NCBI GenBank assembly: GCA_021648845.1
Contig: JAKJHY010000005.1
Coordinates: 1-64,000, forward strand
DNA length: 64,000 nt
From: Mycobacterium sp. MBM
Lineage (GTDB): Bacteria; Actinomycetota; Actinomycetes; Mycobacteriales; Mycobacteriaceae
Direction: 5' to 3'
The notes below the pieces were generated by a model. The model was not told where the DNA came from. It made no database searches and saw only the letters and a list, made by a program, of their open reading frames with translations. Positions 9,301 through 18,550 of the stretch are shown in pieces; the first letter of the stretch is position 1, and each line of letters starts with the position of its first letter. Both the position numbers and the translations under genes were made by a program.

Positions 9301-9924
9301 CTGGCGGCCCAACGGTTTGAGCTGGCGGCGCAGCTCGGTGGTCAGATCGGTCAGCCGGGCCAGGTTGGCCTGCATCGAGTCGAGCTTGCGGACGGCCTTC
9401 TCGCGGCGCTTGCGGTGCTTGAGCACCCCGGCGGCTTCCTCGATATAGGCGCGGCGGTCCTCGGGGCGCGATTCCAGGATCTCGGAGAGCTTGCCCTGCC
9501 CCACGATCACGTGCATTTCCCGGCCGATACCGGAATCGCTGAGCAGCTCCTGCACGTCCATCAGCCGACAGCTGCTGCCGTTGATCTCGTACTCACCCGC
9601 ACCGTCGCGGAACATCCGGCGGGTGATCGACACCTCGTTGTACTCGATGGGCAGCGCGTTGTCGGAGTTGTCGATGGTCAGCGTCACCTCGGCGCGGCCC
9701 AGCGGCGCGCGCGAGGACGTGCCCGCGAAGATGACGTCCTCCATCTTGCCGCCGCGCAGCGTCTTGGCGCCCTGCTCACCCATCACCCAGGTCAGGGCAT
9801 CGACGACGTTGGACTTGCCCGATCCGTTGGGCCCGACGACGCAGGTGATGCCCGGCTCGAAGCGCAGAGTCGTCGGCGCGGCGAAGGATTTGAAGCCCTT
9901 CAGCGTCAGACTCTTGAGATGCAC
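6337..9924 (-). CDS. smc: Chromosome segregation protein SMC
   Basis: 1195 residues, the usual length for actinobacterial SMC. The ATPase head is split between the ends: Walker [10 protein letters not shown] at residues 31-39, and near the C-terminus the signature [14 protein letters not shown] and Walker [14 protein letters not shown]. Between them lie two long coiled coils around a hinge (about 500-670, with repeated glycines). It binds DNA as a dimer with ScpA/ScpB and organises and segregates the chromosome. GTG at 9924 (reading [14 protein letters not shown]) is the family-conserved start; the frame upstream of it shows no conservation. In M. tuberculosis smc is followed by ftsY; here esp-like genes follow. 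Confidence 0.97.
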   Translation of the reverse strand: MHLKSLTLKGFKSFAAPTTLRFEPGITCVVGPNGSGKSNVVDALTWVMGEQGAKTLRGGKMEDVIFAGTSSRAPLGRAEVTLTIDNSDNALPIEYNEVSITRRMFRDGAGEYEINGSSCRLMDVQELLSDSGIGREMHVIVGQGKLSEILESRPEDRRAYIEEAAGVLKHRKRREKAVRKLDSMQANLARLTDLTTELRRQLKPLGRQAEMARRAQTIQADLRDARLRLAADDLLRRQTEFNDTNQAETTLRREHDEVTTRLEAATVELAAHETAVAELTERAEAAQQTWFRLSALAERVSATVRIANDRTQLLDAEPETDSGRDPDALEAEADEVAAREQELLAELEASREALEYARAELAERERVAADAEQAHRAAARAEADRREGLARLSGQVDTMRTRVESTDDEVARLSARIEEAAARLQLAQAEFETVQARVGELDEGEVGLDDQHDRSVTALRTADERVAELQAAERAAERQAASLHARIDALSVGLERKDGAAWLSENHGGTGLFGSVAKLLRVRPGYEVAVATVLGPAADALAAENVGAARAAVAALKEADGGRASILLGDWPVQSAHPGEALPAGGQWAIDLVEAPDRLRGAVSALLSGVAVVVDLSAALSLVSERPQLRVATTDGDLVGAGWVSGGSDRKVSTLEIASEIEKARTELATVERQAGELTAALAGAKEEQAARQDAAEQALAALNESDAAISSIYEQLGRLGQESRNADAEWQRLMKQRDELEAGRTAAVEELTELETRLHNAQQAPMFEVDDTDDRQEFTLAAETARATEVEARLAVRTAEERANAVRGRADSLRRSAAAERESRVRAARAREAREHAATVATAVAEAGRLVASRLAAAVAAASRTRDHLAAERTQRTEALNRARTEVNELGARITALTDSLHRDEVAKAQAALRIEQLEQQALEQFGLAAVDLIAEYGPDVPLPPTELEMAEYEQARERGEQVTAPAPMPFDRPTQERRAKKAERELNELGRVNPLALEEFAALEERYNFLSTQLEDVKGARKDLMDVIEDVDARILTVFTEAYADVEREFTQVFASLFPGGEGRLLLTNPEDLLTTGIEVEARPPGKKVKRLSLLSGGEKSLTAVAMLVAIFRARPSPFYIMDEVEAALDDVNLRRLLGLFEQLREKSQLIVITHQKPTMEIADALYGVTMQGDGITQVISQRMRGQDLATTG

Positions 9925-9950
9925 GAAGTGAAACCCTACCGCCGCGCGGG

Positions 9951-10244
9951 TTAACGTTCGCTGAAGCCGTCGATCGGGTCGCCCGCCGGTAGCCAATCGG
10001 CCATCACGGCGTCCACCGTCCCCGGCGTCTGACCGGATTTCAGATGGTCCAGCAGACGCTCACAGTCCGCGCGGGGTCCCTGCGCCACCACGTGCACACG
10101 CCCGTCGGGCCGGTTGGAGGCGTATCCGGTCAGCCCGAGCTCCAGCGCACGGGACCGCGTCCACCAGCGGAAACCCACGCCCTGCACACCACCGTGCACA
10201 TAGGCGCTGAGCCGCACCGGCTGCCCCGGGTCGCCGTCAGCCAC
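9951..10244 (-). CDS. acyP: Acylphosphatase
   Basis: 97 residues, matching the family size of 90-100. The signature [12 protein letters not shown] supplies the catalytic Arg, and ASNRPDGRV supplies the catalytic Asn. The enzyme hydrolyses acyl phosphates such as acetyl phosphate and carbamoyl phosphate in the cytosol. It overlaps the OsmC-like gene by 8 nt and ends 26 nt before smc, so the three are probably one transcript. The same acyP-smc order occurs in M. tuberculosis. Confidence 0.93.
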   Translation of the reverse strand: MADGDPGQPVRLSAYVHGGVQGVGFRWWTRSRALELGLTGYASNRPDGRVHVVAQGPRADCERLLDHLKSGQTPGTVDAVMADWLPAGDPIDGFSER

Positions 10245-10647
10245 TGTTCTTGACCTCGAAGGTGACCTCGGTGCCCGACTTCAGGGTGCGCCCCACCGTG
10301 CAGACCTGGTCGATGGCCCGCTCGACGACCACCAGCAGTCGCTTCACCTCGTCCTCGGACAGCCCGGACAGATCGATCTCCAGGCTCTCGGTCAAATGCG
10401 GGTAGCGCTCCTGTTCGCGGTCGGCCGCACCGGACACCCTCACCGTCGCGGCGTAGTCGTCGCCGAGCCGGCGGCGTAACGGCGCGTCGCTGCTCATTCC
10501 GCTGCACGCAGCCAGCGCGATCTTCATCAACTCACCCGGTGTGAAAACACCCTCGACGTCTTCGGACCCGACCAGCACCTCCGCGCCGCGCGTGCTGCGA
10601 CCGGTGTAGCGGCGCACGCCGGTGCGCTCGACCCACAGTTCTGTCAT
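10237..10647 (-). CDS. OsmC family peroxidase-like protein
   Basis: 136 residues. The two conserved cysteines of the OsmC/Ohr fold are visible in ALAACSGM (about residue 49) and QVCTVGRTL (about residue 115). OsmC proteins reduce organic hydroperoxides through these cysteines in the cytosol. It corresponds in position to Rv2923c, first gene of the osmC-acyP-smc group. The start ATG at 10647 lies about 60 bp from a divergent gene, so this gap should hold promoters in both directions. Confidence 0.88.
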   Translation of the reverse strand: MTELWVERTGVRRYTGRSTRGAEVLVGSEDVEGVFTPGELMKIALAACSGMSSDAPLRRRLGDDYAATVRVSGAADREQERYPHLTESLEIDLSGLSEDEVKRLLVVVERAIDQVCTVGRTLKSGTEVTFEVKNSG

Positions 10648-10708
10648 TCCGGCGAGTCTACGGAGCCGCGAGTTAGTGTTGAACTACACCAGCTGAGGAG
10701 CTATCGCC

Positions 10709-11366
10709 GTGACGCACTACCCCCCCGCAGCAGCCGGGGCCGCAGGGACCCTGGGGTCCGCAACAGCAGGGCCAGTGGGACCCCCAGCAGCAACAGCCGC
10801 CGCAGGCCTATGAATACCCGGCGTATGACGTGCCCCCACCGGCGCCGCCCTACGGCCAGCAGCCGTACGGCTACGGCGCCCCACCGCCGGGATACCCGTA
10901 CGGTTATCCAGCGCAGCCGCCGAAGAAGAGCAACGGCACCTGGTGGCTGCTCGGCGGACTGGCCAGCCTGCTGATCGTGGCCGCACTGGTGGTCGGCGGG
11001 GTCTTCTTGTTCCGCTCCGGCGATCAGATCCTGGTCTCCACCGACGAAGCCCAGATTCAGCAGCTCGTCGAGGAGTTCAGCGCCACCGGCAACACCGGGA
11101 AGTTTTCCGAGCTGGGCCAGTATTTCTGCGCTGCCGAAGCCGGGATGTTCGGCGCCCTTGGGGATCTCGGCGACATCCTGGAGGGGATGGACATGCCGCA
11201 GAACACCCAGACCACCGAAATCACCGCCACCGATATCACGGTCAAAGGTGATGTCGCGTCGGCGACGATGAATGGCGGCGGCCCGTTCGACACCGCCTAC
11301 TTCCGCAAGGAATCGGGCGAGTGGAAGGTGTGCATGTCCGCTGCGGTGGAGTTCAGCCAGAAATAG
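10709..11366 (+). pseudogene. Proline-rich membrane protein with apparent -1 frameshift at a C6 tract
   Basis: GTG at 10709 is preceded by AGGAG at a good distance and reads MTHYPP, then leaves frame at six C residues (10721-10726). If the tract were five C, the frame would continue without interruption into a Pro/Gln/Tyr/Gly-rich cytoplasmic segment, a transmembrane helix (near genomic 10940-11010) and an exported domain of about 115 residues with two cysteines, giving 218 residues. Without the correction the only in-frame start is GTG at 10830, which has no ribosome-binding site and begins inside the low-complexity region. The exported part resembles the small NTF2-like/DUF4878 domains common in mycobacterial P/G/Q-rich membrane proteins. 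The frameshift is either a base-calling error in a homopolymer or a real, possibly variable, lesion. The 3' end overlaps convergent fpg by 14 nt. Confidence 0.7.
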
Positions 11367-12222
11367 GCCTGCGCCGAATGCGGGGCCGCGGTTGGCATTT
11401 CGGGCAGTAGAACGACGAGCGGTTCATGAACTTGTCCCGCTGCATCACCGTACCGCAGCGCCGGCACGCCTGATCGGCGCGACCGTAGGCCTCCAGTGAA
11501 CGCTCGAAGTATCCGGATTCGCCGTTGACGTTGACATACAGCGAGTCGAACGAGGTACCCCCCTGGCTCAGCGCCCCGGTCATCACCTCTTTGGCCGCGT
11601 CCAGCAGAGCGGCCAGTTGACGTTTGGTCAGGGCCGACGCCAGCCGGGCACCGTTGATCTTGGCGCGCCACAGCGCCTCATCGGCGTAGATGTTGCCGAT
11701 CCCGGAGACCACCGTCTGATCGAGCAGCTGGCGCTTGATCTCGGAATGCTTACGCCGCAACACCGTAACGACACCGTCGCGGTCGAAGTGGGGGTCCAAT
11801 GGGTCTCGGGCGATATGCGCCACGGGCTCTGGCAGCTCGGTGCCGTCGATCCTCACCAGGTCGGTGAGCATCCAACCGCCGAAGGTGCGCTGGTCTACGA
11901 AGTTCATCGCGACACCGTTGTCGAGCATGGCGGTGATCCGCAGGTGCGACGGATTGGGCACGGGACCGAGCAGCATCTGCCCGCTCATACCCAGGTGCAC
12001 CACCAGCGCATCGCCACTGGACAGGGTCAGCCACAGGTATTTGCCCCGCCGGCCGGTGCCGGTGATGGTGTTTCCCTGCAGCCGCGCGGCCAGGTCGATC
12101 GAGCCGGCGAGGTGTCGGCGCGCCGCGCGCGGATGCAGCACCTGCACCTCGGTGATGGTGCGGTCCAGGACGTGCGCGGCCAGGCCCCGCCGCACCACCT
12201 CGACCTCAGGTAGTTCCGGCAT
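11353..12222 (-). CDS. mutM: Formamidopyrimidine-DNA glycosylase (Fpg/MutM)
   Basis: 289 residues. The start [14 protein letters not shown] provides the catalytic Pro and Glu directly after Met, which fixes ATG at 12222. The beta-lysine GRRGKYLW lies at about residue 55, the helix-two-turn-helix [14 protein letters not shown] further on, and a C-terminal zinc finger has C-x2-C and C-x2-C pairs (CRRCG...CPKC). The enzyme removes 8-oxoguanine and cleaves the abasic site in base-excision repair. It overlaps rnc by 17 nt in the same leftward operon, the order seen in M. tuberculosis (Rv2924c-Rv2925c). Confidence 0.97.
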   Translation of the reverse strand: MPELPEVEVVRRGLAAHVLDRTITEVQVLHPRAARRHLAGSIDLAARLQGNTITGTGRRGKYLWLTLSSGDALVVHLGMSGQMLLGPVPNPSHLRITAMLDNGVAMNFVDQRTFGGWMLTDLVRIDGTELPEPVAHIARDPLDPHFDRDGVVTVLRRKHSEIKRQLLDQTVVSGIGNIYADEALWRAKINGARLASALTKRQLAALLDAAKEVMTGALSQGGTSFDSLYVNVNGESGYFERSLEAYGRADQACRRCGTVMQRDKFMNRSSFYCPKCQPRPRIRRRPISG

Positions 12223-12928
12223 CCCCGGTCTCAACGTCGTCCGAGGCGTCGATGGCGCTCCACGCCGCGGCGGCCGCCTTCAGTTCCGCCTCTTTCTTGG
12301 TGCGTCCCACACCGCGCCCGTACTCGCGGTCGGCGATGATCACGACCGCGGTGAATTCCTTGTCGTGGTCGGGCCCCTGCGCACTGACGGTGTAGCTGGG
12401 CGGACCCAGACCGCGCGCGACGGAAAGCTCCTGCAGACTGCTCTTCCAGTCCAGACCGGCCCCCAGCGTCGGCGCGGTGTCGAGCAGGCCGCTGAACAGC
12501 CGGAGGATGACTTCCCGAGCGACGACGTTGCCCTGATCGAGATAGATTGCGCCCAAGAGGGATTCGACACCGTCGGCGAGGATGCTGGATTTGTCGGCGC
12601 CGCCGGAGCTCTCCTCGCCCTTGCCGAGCAGCAGGTGATTGCCGAGGCCGAGTTTGCGTCCCACATCGGCGAGCGCCTGGGTGTTGACGATGCTGGCGCG
12701 CAGCTTGGCCAGGTCACCCTCGGGCCGCTCCGGGTGGCGGTGATAGAGCTCTTCGGTGATCGTCAGGCCCAGCACCGCGTCGCCGAGGAATTCCAGGCGC
12801 TCGTTGGTGGGCAGCCCGCCGTTCTCGTAGGAGTAGCTGCGGTGGGTCAGCGCAATGGTGAGCAGATCATCGGGTAGCCGCACGCCCAGCGCTTCGATCA
12901 GCGATTCGCGCTCAGCCGTCACTGGCAT
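12206..12928 (-). CDS. rnc: Ribonuclease III
   Basis: 240 residues. The signature [14 protein letters not shown] (about 43-56) carries acidic metal ligands and [13 protein letters not shown] carries the second acidic cluster. A C-terminal double-stranded RNA-binding domain runs from about residue 160 (DWKSSLQEL) to 228. It cleaves double-stranded RNA, including the 30S rRNA precursor stems. It lies between DUF177 and fpg with overlaps on both sides, consistent with one transcript. Confidence 0.97.
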   Translation of the reverse strand: MPVTAERESLIEALGVRLPDDLLTIALTHRSYSYENGGLPTNERLEFLGDAVLGLTITEELYHRHPERPEGDLAKLRASIVNTQALADVGRKLGLGNHLLLGKGEESSGGADKSSILADGVESLLGAIYLDQGNVVAREVILRLFSGLLDTAPTLGAGLDWKSSLQELSVARGLGPPSYTVSAQGPDHDKEFTAVVIIADREYGRGVGRTKKEAELKAAAAAWSAIDASDDVETGDAGTT

Positions 12929-13466
12929 CTCCGACTTGGTCCTTCAGCGCCGCCAGCTTGGCCCAGCGCGGGTCGATCTTGTCGTGCGAGTGCCCGGGTT
13001 CGGCATCGGCGAGAGCCACGCCGCAGTCCGGGCAGAGCCCGGCGCAGTCCTCGCGACACAGCGGCGAGAACGGCAGCACCAGGCCGACGGCGTCCACGAT
13101 GGACTGCTCGATGTCGACGCGGTCATCGATGACGTGTCCGACCTCGTCTTCCTCGGTGGTCGCCTCGGTGGTACTGCCGGGGTAGGCGAACAGTTCGGTG
13201 ATGTCGATGGACACCTCGTCACTGACCGGTTCCAGGCAGCGCACGCATTCGCCGGAGGTGGGCCCGCTGACGGTGCCGGTCACCAGGGCCCCCTCGGACA
13301 CCGATTCGATGCGCAGGTCCAGGTCCAGCGGCGCGCCCTGCTCGATGCGGATCAGGTCCAGGCCGATGCGCGACGGCGACGGCACCGTCTCATGCACCTC
13401 GACCATCGAGCCCGGCCGACGACCCAGCCGCGAGATATCGATCGCGAGGGGGTTTTTGCCAGCCAT
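12912..13466 (-). CDS. DUF177 (YceD) family protein
   Basis: 184 residues, ATG at 13466. The DUF177 features are visible: a central G-E-C-V-R-C-L-E-P motif and a C-terminal C-x3-C-x3-C-x2-C cluster (CREDCAGLCPDCG) that looks metal-binding. YceD homologues are linked to 23S rRNA processing and to rpmF in other bacteria; here the next gene is rnc, which supports an RNA-processing role. It overlaps rnc by 17 nt. Equivalent to Rv2926c. The reading frame continues upstream to 13988 but would run through the cupin gene and shows no conservation. Confidence 0.88.
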   Translation of the reverse strand: MAGKNPLAIDISRLGRRPGSMVEVHETVPSPSRIGLDLIRIEQGAPLDLDLRIESVSEGALVTGTVSGPTSGECVRCLEPVSDEVSIDITELFAYPGSTTEATTEEDEVGHVIDDRVDIEQSIVDAVGLVLPFSPLCREDCAGLCPDCGVALADAEPGHSHDKIDPRWAKLAALKDQVGDASDG

Positions 13467-13655
13467 GGGCGCGATTCTACTTCGGCGCGGCGGGGCCGGC
13501 GCCGCCCTGGTCGGCAGCCACACCGAGGTGGCCGGCCGGATCGCTGGGGTCGGCACGCTAACGACACAGGCACCCGCGCGTAATCTCGCCGCAACCCGCC
13601 CATGGTTTCCTCGTATCAGACAACGTTTCATGCGAGAGATCACGATGGAGGTTCT

Positions 13656-14030
13656 GTGACGAGTACGGCCGCACCCATCTTTCAGGTGACCTCGGGTTTC
13701 TGGAAGACCCTTCCACAGATGCCTCTGGAGCAGTACCCAGGCACCGAGGGCTTCATCGACGACGTTTACGCCAACCCCGACGGCGTGCCCATGTGCTCGG
13801 GATACTTCGAGCTGCGCAATACCGATGCGCCGCTGGACTACTACTACGCCTACGACGAAATGAAGGTCGTCCTCGAAGGCGAGTTCCGGCTGGAGAACCC
13901 GGACACCGGCCAGGTGCAGATCGCGCGGGCCAAGGACGCGATCTTCTTTCCGAAGGGTTCCCGCATCCTGTTCTCCACCCCGGACCACGCGCTGGCGTTC
14001 TACGTCGGCTACCGGTCATTCGCCCCCTGA
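13656..14030 (+). CDS. Cupin (EutQ/DUF861-like) protein of the Tdm-Tmm operon
   Basis: 124 residues. It has a single beta-barrel pattern with YYYAYDEMKVVLEGEF (cupin motif 1 region) and DAIFFPKGSR (motif 2 region), resembling the EutQ/DUF861 cupins. GTG at 13656 follows GGAGG at 4-nt spacing, preferred over the ATG-like frame starting at 13602. It is the first gene of a rightward operon with Tdm (18 nt away) and Tmm. Its role could be metal handling, binding an amine or one-carbon intermediate, or a side reaction; the sequence does not decide. The 189 bp upstream separate it from the divergent DUF177 gene and should contain its promoter. Confidence 0.8.
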   Translation: MTSTAAPIFQVTSGFWKTLPQMPLEQYPGTEGFIDDVYANPDGVPMCSGYFELRNTDAPLDYYYAYDEMKVVLEGEFRLENPDTGQVQIARAKDAIFFPKGSRILFSTPDHALAFYVGYRSFAP

Positions 14031-14048
14031 TCCCGCTGCCGCGCACCC

Positions 14049-16337
14049 ATGATCGAACGTTTCCGGGTGGCGCCCGGGGCGGTCATCGCGCTGACGGTCA
14101 CCGGCGGCGACCGCTTCGACGTGATCGACCGGCACGGGCGCCAACCCGTGGAGATGACGGTGCTGGCCGCCGACCCCTGCGCCGTCCGCGGGTCGGCACC
14201 GGACTCCCCGGCCACCGTGCTGCGCAACCTGATGGCCGGGCCCGACGAAAACGGCTACGCTGCCGGTCGCATCCTGGCCTTGCTGTCCCGCCACGTCGAC
14301 CAGGATGAGGCCCGGGCGACACGGTTGTTCGACGCTGAATCCGCGGCCGGCTCTCGGCTCGGCTTCACCGTCGACGGCGACGCCGTCGTGCTGATCGCCG
14401 CACCCGCCGAGCCGATGGATCTGTCGGACACCGAACCGACCCCCCCATCGGAGGTGATGGTCGAAGTACACCGGGCACGCCCGATACCCGTTGGGCAACG
14501 GGAGCTGCCCGCACCGCTGGCCGAACCCCTGTGGGAGATCCGGATCGACGCTTCCACCGCCTCGTCCTACGAGATCGGGGCCGGGCAGTTCGTCCAGATA
14601 CTCGACGTGCAGGGCCGACAGTGTTCGGACTTCCTGGCGTTCGACGCCCGCGGCCTCGACGTGGGCCGCGAGTACGGTCTGGACGCCACCACCACCCGCA
14701 CCATCGGAGGCGGCGCATATCCTCAGCCCGGGCTGTTCGGCAAGTTCTTCGACGGACGGGCACAGCCCCTCGTCGAAGTGGTCCGCGACACCGTGGGCAG
14801 GCACGATACCTTCGCGCTGGCCTGCACTGCCAAGTACTACGCCGATTTCGGCTACCCCGGACACGTCAACTGCACCGACAACTTCAACGCCGCGCTGTCG
14901 CGGTTCGGGGTGTCGCCGCGCGCCGGCTGGCCCGCGCTGAACCTGTTCTACAACACCGCCTTCGACGCCGCATATCAGCTGACCTCCGATGAGCCGTGGT
15001 CACGGCCCGGTGACTACGTGATGCTGCGGGCCTGCACCGATCTGGTGTGTGCATCATCGGCGTGCCCGGACGATATCGATCCCGCCAACGGCTGGACCCC
15101 CACCGATATTCACATCCGCGTCTACGACTCCACCAGGAGGTTCTCTGTGGCGGTGGGACACCGACTCACCCCGGACTCCGAGCCCGTGCTGACCAAGCCC
15201 ACCGCATTCACGGCCAGGACCAGTGCGCTGACCTCCAATTTCGTCGAGTATCAAGGCTATTGGCTACCCGCCAGCTTCGACGGCCACGGACCGCACCGGG
15301 AGTACTGGGCGTGCCGGGAACGTGTTGCGGTGATGGATCTTTCGGCACTGCGCAAATTTGAGGTCCTCGGCCCAGACGCCGAAGCCCTGTTGCAGGCCAC
15401 ACTGAGCCGCGATATCCGGCGGCTCTCCCGCGGACAGGTGGTGTATTCGGCGATGTGCACCGAGTCCGGCGGCGTCATCGACGACTGCACGGTATTGCGG
15501 CTGAGCGACACCAATTTCCGGTTCATCGGTGGCGATCCGCATGACGGGATCTGGCTGCGCACTCAGGCCGAACGGCTAGGCCTGCAGCAGGTGTGGATCA
15601 AGGACTCCACCGACGAGATGCACAACATCGCCGTACAGGGCCCGGCCAGTCGCGACCTCCTTACCGGGCTGATCTGGTCTCCCCCGACCCAACCCGACGT
15701 GGGCGACCTCGGGTGGTTCCGCTTCCTGATCGGCCGCCTCGGCGGCCCCGACGGGGTCGCGCTGGTGGTGTCACGCACCGGCTACTCCGGTGAACTCGGC
15801 TACGAGCTGTGGGTGCACCCCCGCGACGCCGAAACGCTCTGGGATGCGGTGTGGCAGGCCGGCCGGCCGCACGGCCTGACGCCGCTGGGCCTGGAGGCCC
15901 TGGAGATGCTGCGCGTCGAGGCGGGTCTGGTCGCGGCGGGCCACGAATTCGACGATCAGATCGACCCTTTCGAAGCGGGCATCGGTTTCGCCGTCCCGCT
16001 GAAGTCCAAGTCCGACGATTTCGTCGGCCGTGCCGCACTCGTCGAACGGAAGGCGCACCCGCAACGCACGTTGGTGGGCCTGCGCCTGGACGGCAACGAG
16101 ACCGCGGTGCACGGGGACTGCGTGCACATCGGCCGGGCGCAGGTCGGCGTCATCACCAGCGGTGTACGCTCGCCGATCCTGGGCGCCAGTATCGCGCTGT
16201 GCCGCATGGCGATCCAGCACAGCGCACCCGGAACCCGGGTAGAGGTCGGGAAGCTCGACGGGCACCGCAAGCGGATCGGCGCCACCGTGACCACCTTTCC
16301 GTTCTACGACCCCGACAAAACCCGCCCCCGCTCATGA
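14049..16337 (+). CDS. tdm: Trimethylamine-N-oxide demethylase-like DUF1989-GcvT fusion
   Basis: 762 residues. Residues 1-375 are DUF1989-like; cysteines in GRQCSD, GHVNCTDNF, RACTDLVC and SSACPDD are candidates for the Zn site. Residues 380-762 are a GcvT-type tetrahydrofolate-binding domain, with FVEYQGYWLPASF, V-M-D-L-S-A-L-R-K-F-E-V, GDLGWFRF, SRTGYSGELGYELW and LEALEMLRVEAG. This domain order and length match TMAO demethylase of methylotrophs such as Methylocella, which converts TMAO to dimethylamine and formaldehyde, with folate accepting the one-carbon unit. The tmm gene lies 19 nt downstream, which strongly supports the call. A generic aminomethyltransferase is the alternative, but the N-terminal domain and context argue against it. 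Confidence 0.82.
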   Translation: MIERFRVAPGAVIALTVTGGDRFDVIDRHGRQPVEMTVLAADPCAVRGSAPDSPATVLRNLMAGPDENGYAAGRILALLSRHVDQDEARATRLFDAESAAGSRLGFTVDGDAVVLIAAPAEPMDLSDTEPTPPSEVMVEVHRARPIPVGQRELPAPLAEPLWEIRIDASTASSYEIGAGQFVQILDVQGRQCSDFLAFDARGLDVGREYGLDATTTRTIGGGAYPQPGLFGKFFDGRAQPLVEVVRDTVGRHDTFALACTAKYYADFGYPGHVNCTDNFNAALSRFGVSPRAGWPALNLFYNTAFDAAYQLTSDEPWSRPGDYVMLRACTDLVCASSACPDDIDPANGWTPTDIHIRVYDSTRRFSVAVGHRLTPDSEPVLTKPTAFTARTSALTSNFVEYQGYWLPASFDGHGPHREYWACRERVAVMDLSALRKFEVLGPDAEALLQATLSRDIRRLSRGQVVYSAMCTESGGVIDDCTVLRLSDTNFRFIGGDPHDGIWLRTQAERLGLQQVWIKDSTDEMHNIAVQGPASRDLLTGLIWSPPTQPDVGDLGWFRFLIGRLGGPDGVALVVSRTGYSGELGYELWVHPRDAETLWDAVWQAGRPHGLTPLGLEALEMLRVEAGLVAAGHEFDDQIDPFEAGIGFAVPLKSKSDDFVGRAALVERKAHPQRTLVGLRLDGNETAVHGDCVHIGRAQVGVITSGVRSPILGASIALCRMAIQHSAPGTRVEVGKLDGHRKRIGATVTTFPFYDPDKTRPRS

Positions 16338-16356
16338 CATCCCTGAGGAGACCACG

Positions 16357-17694
16357 ATGACCAGAACCGCCGTGATCGGTGCCGGCCCCTGCGGGTTGGC
16401 CCAATTGCACGCCTTCGAGCAGGCCCGCCAGGGCGGCGTCGACGTCGGCGAGGTCGTGTGTTTCGAGAAGCAGAGCGACTGGGGCGGCCTGTGGAACTAC
16501 ACCTGGCGCACCGGTCTGGATGCCCACGGTGATCCCGTGCACGGCAGCATGTATCGCTACCTGTGGTCCAACGGACCCAAGGAATGCCTGGAATTCGCCG
16601 ACTACAGCTTCGACGAACACTTCGGCGGACCGATCCCCTCGTTCCCGCCTCGCGAAGTGCTCTACGACTACATCGTCGGACGGGCCAAGAAGAGCAATGT
16701 GCGTCAGTTCATCCAGTTCGACACCGCCGTGCGCGAGATCACCTACGCGGCGGACACGTTCAGCGTCACGGTCGAATCATGGGAGAACGGTCCAGGCGTG
16801 CTGCGCACCGAGACCTTCGACCATGTGATCGTCGCGACCGGACACTTCTCCATGCCGTACGTGCCTGAGTATCCCGGGTTCGACTGCTTCCCGGGCCGCA
16901 TCCTGCATTCGCACGACTTCCGGGATGCCGTCGAGTTCGCCGGGAAAAACCTGCTGATCCTTGGCAGCAGCTATTCGGCGGAAGACATTGCGCTGCAGTC
17001 CTTGAAGTACGGCGCCGCGTCCATCACCATCGCCTACCGCAACGCGCCGATGGGTTTCGGCTGGCCCGACGGCATCACCGAGGTGCCTGCGCTGCGGCAC
17101 CTCGTCGGGCGGACCGCGCACTTCGCCGACGGCACCAGTCGCGACGTCGACGCGATCATCCTGTGCACCGGCTATCAGCACCACTTCCCGTTCATCGATC
17201 CGGAACTGCGGCTGGAGACCGCGAACAATCTGTACCCGGCCGGTCTGTACAAGGGCGTCGTATTCACGGCCAACCCGAAGCTGCTGTACCTGGGCATGCA
17301 GGACCAGTACTACACCTTCAACATGTTCGATGCGCAGGCGTTCGTCGCCCGCGATGTGGTGCTGGGTCTGCTGCCGTTGCCGGCGGCCGAGGCGATGGCC
17401 GACGATGTCAGCGCCTGGCTGACCAAATATGGCGCCGTGGACAGCGTCATGGAACAGATCGACTTCCAGACCGAGTATGTGCGCGATCTGATGGCGCTGA
17501 CCGACTACCAGGCATTCGACCTGGATCTGGTGCGGCAACACTTCGTCACCTGGGAACACGACAAGGACGAGAGCATCACCGGCTACCGCGACAAGTCGTT
17601 CGCCTCGCCCTGCACCGGTACCGTCGGTCCGGTACCCGGTACCACCTGGTGGGAGGAACTCGATGACAGCCTGGCGCGGTTCCTGCAGCGCTGA
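16357..17694 (+). CDS. tmm: Trimethylamine monooxygenase (flavin-containing)
   Basis: 445 residues, the usual Tmm length. The FAD-binding GAGPCG lies at 8-13, FEKQSDWGGLWNYTWR and HGSMYRYLWSNGPKECLEF are characteristic of bacterial Tmm, the FMO fingerprint is FPGRILHSHDF, and the NADPH-binding GSSYSAED is at about residue 203. A C-terminal TGYQHHFPF follows. It oxidises trimethylamine to TMAO using NADPH and oxygen in the cytosol. A GGAG sits close to the ATG. It is the third gene of the cupin-tdm-tmm operon, giving a TMA to TMAO to dimethylamine route. Related FMOs act on other amines and sulfides, but motif agreement with Tmm is close. Confidence 0.88.
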   Translation: MTRTAVIGAGPCGLAQLHAFEQARQGGVDVGEVVCFEKQSDWGGLWNYTWRTGLDAHGDPVHGSMYRYLWSNGPKECLEFADYSFDEHFGGPIPSFPPREVLYDYIVGRAKKSNVRQFIQFDTAVREITYAADTFSVTVESWENGPGVLRTETFDHVIVATGHFSMPYVPEYPGFDCFPGRILHSHDFRDAVEFAGKNLLILGSSYSAEDIALQSLKYGAASITIAYRNAPMGFGWPDGITEVPALRHLVGRTAHFADGTSRDVDAIILCTGYQHHFPFIDPELRLETANNLYPAGLYKGVVFTANPKLLYLGMQDQYYTFNMFDAQAFVARDVVLGLLPLPAAEAMADDVSAWLTKYGAVDSVMEQIDFQTEYVRDLMALTDYQAFDLDLVRQHFVTWEHDKDESITGYRDKSFASPCTGTVGPVPGTTWWEELDDSLARFLQR

Positions 17695-17700
17695 GCGTGC

Positions 17701-18438
17701 TTACCGGGTCGCGTAGTCGTGGGTGCCTGCGGCGGTGCGCAGCTGGTGGCGACCGCGGCTCACCGAACGCAGGGTGCCGTTGAGATAGTCCTCGAACTCG
17801 GCGAGCTTGCTGTCGACGTAGATATCGCATTCGCCGCGCAGCCGGTCGGCCTCGGCGTGCGCGGTGTCCACCAGCCGGGTGGCCTCACTGGTCGCGGTCT
17901 GCACGATCTCGGTCTGCGACACCAGGCGCTGCTGCTCCTTGATGCCCTCCTGGACCGCCTTCTCGTAGGAGATGTTGCCGTTCTCGATGAGACGGTCCGC
18001 CTCGGCCTTGGCTCGGCCGGTGGTGGCCTCGTACTCACGCTTGGCCGTCGATGCGATGCGGCTGGCTTCTTCGCGGGCCTCGGCGACCATTCGCTCGCTG
18101 TGTGCACGGGCCTCGGCGACCATCCGGTCCGCCTGGGATTTGGCGTCGGAGAGCAGGCGGTCGGCCTCGCCGCGGGCATGGTTGACCATCGAGTCGGCCT
18201 CCGCTGAGGCCGTCGCGACCATGGACTGGGCGTGGTCCTTGGCCTCATTGAGCATCGCGTCGCGGGCGTCCAGCACGTCCTGGGCGTCGTCGAGCTCGCC
18301 GGGGATGGCGTCCTTGATGTCGTCGAGCAACTCCAGGACGTCGCCGCGCGGCACCATGCAGCCGGCCGTCATCGGGACGCCACGGGCTTCTTCGACGATT
18401 GCGCTGAGTTCGTCAAGCGCCTCAAACACTCGATACAC
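17701..18438 (-). CDS. sepIVA: DivIVA-domain septation protein SepIVA
   Basis: 245 residues, almost wholly alpha-helical coiled coil from about residue 60, with many EAxx/AEADR heptads, and an N-terminal segment (MYRVFEALDEL) of the mycobacterial SepIVA type. It equals Rv2927c, an essential divisome/envelope-coordination protein of mycobacteria. It is convergent with tmm (6 bp between stops). Its upstream gap to coaD is only about 110 bp. Confidence 0.9.
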   Translation of the reverse strand: MYRVFEALDELSAIVEEARGVPMTAGCMVPRGDVLELLDDIKDAIPGELDDAQDVLDARDAMLNEAKDHAQSMVATASAEADSMVNHARGEADRLLSDAKSQADRMVAEARAHSERMVAEAREEASRIASTAKREYEATTGRAKAEADRLIENGNISYEKAVQEGIKEQQRLVSQTEIVQTATSEATRLVDTAHAEADRLRGECDIYVDSKLAEFEDYLNGTLRSVSRGRHQLRTAAGTHDYATR

Positions 18439-18550
18439 GGCAACACCCTCCAGGCGTAGTTGTTAGTGACCAGTGTGCCTGGTGTTACGCCTGTGACTCG
18501 GTTTTGTGCACCGGTGTGTCGCCCTCGGATACCACCCTGCGGCCCGGCGA

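Noticed and set aside
13467..13988. N-terminal extension of the DUF177 gene
   Set aside because: The open frame extends but is antisense to the cupin gene, and the family start aligns with ATG at 13466.
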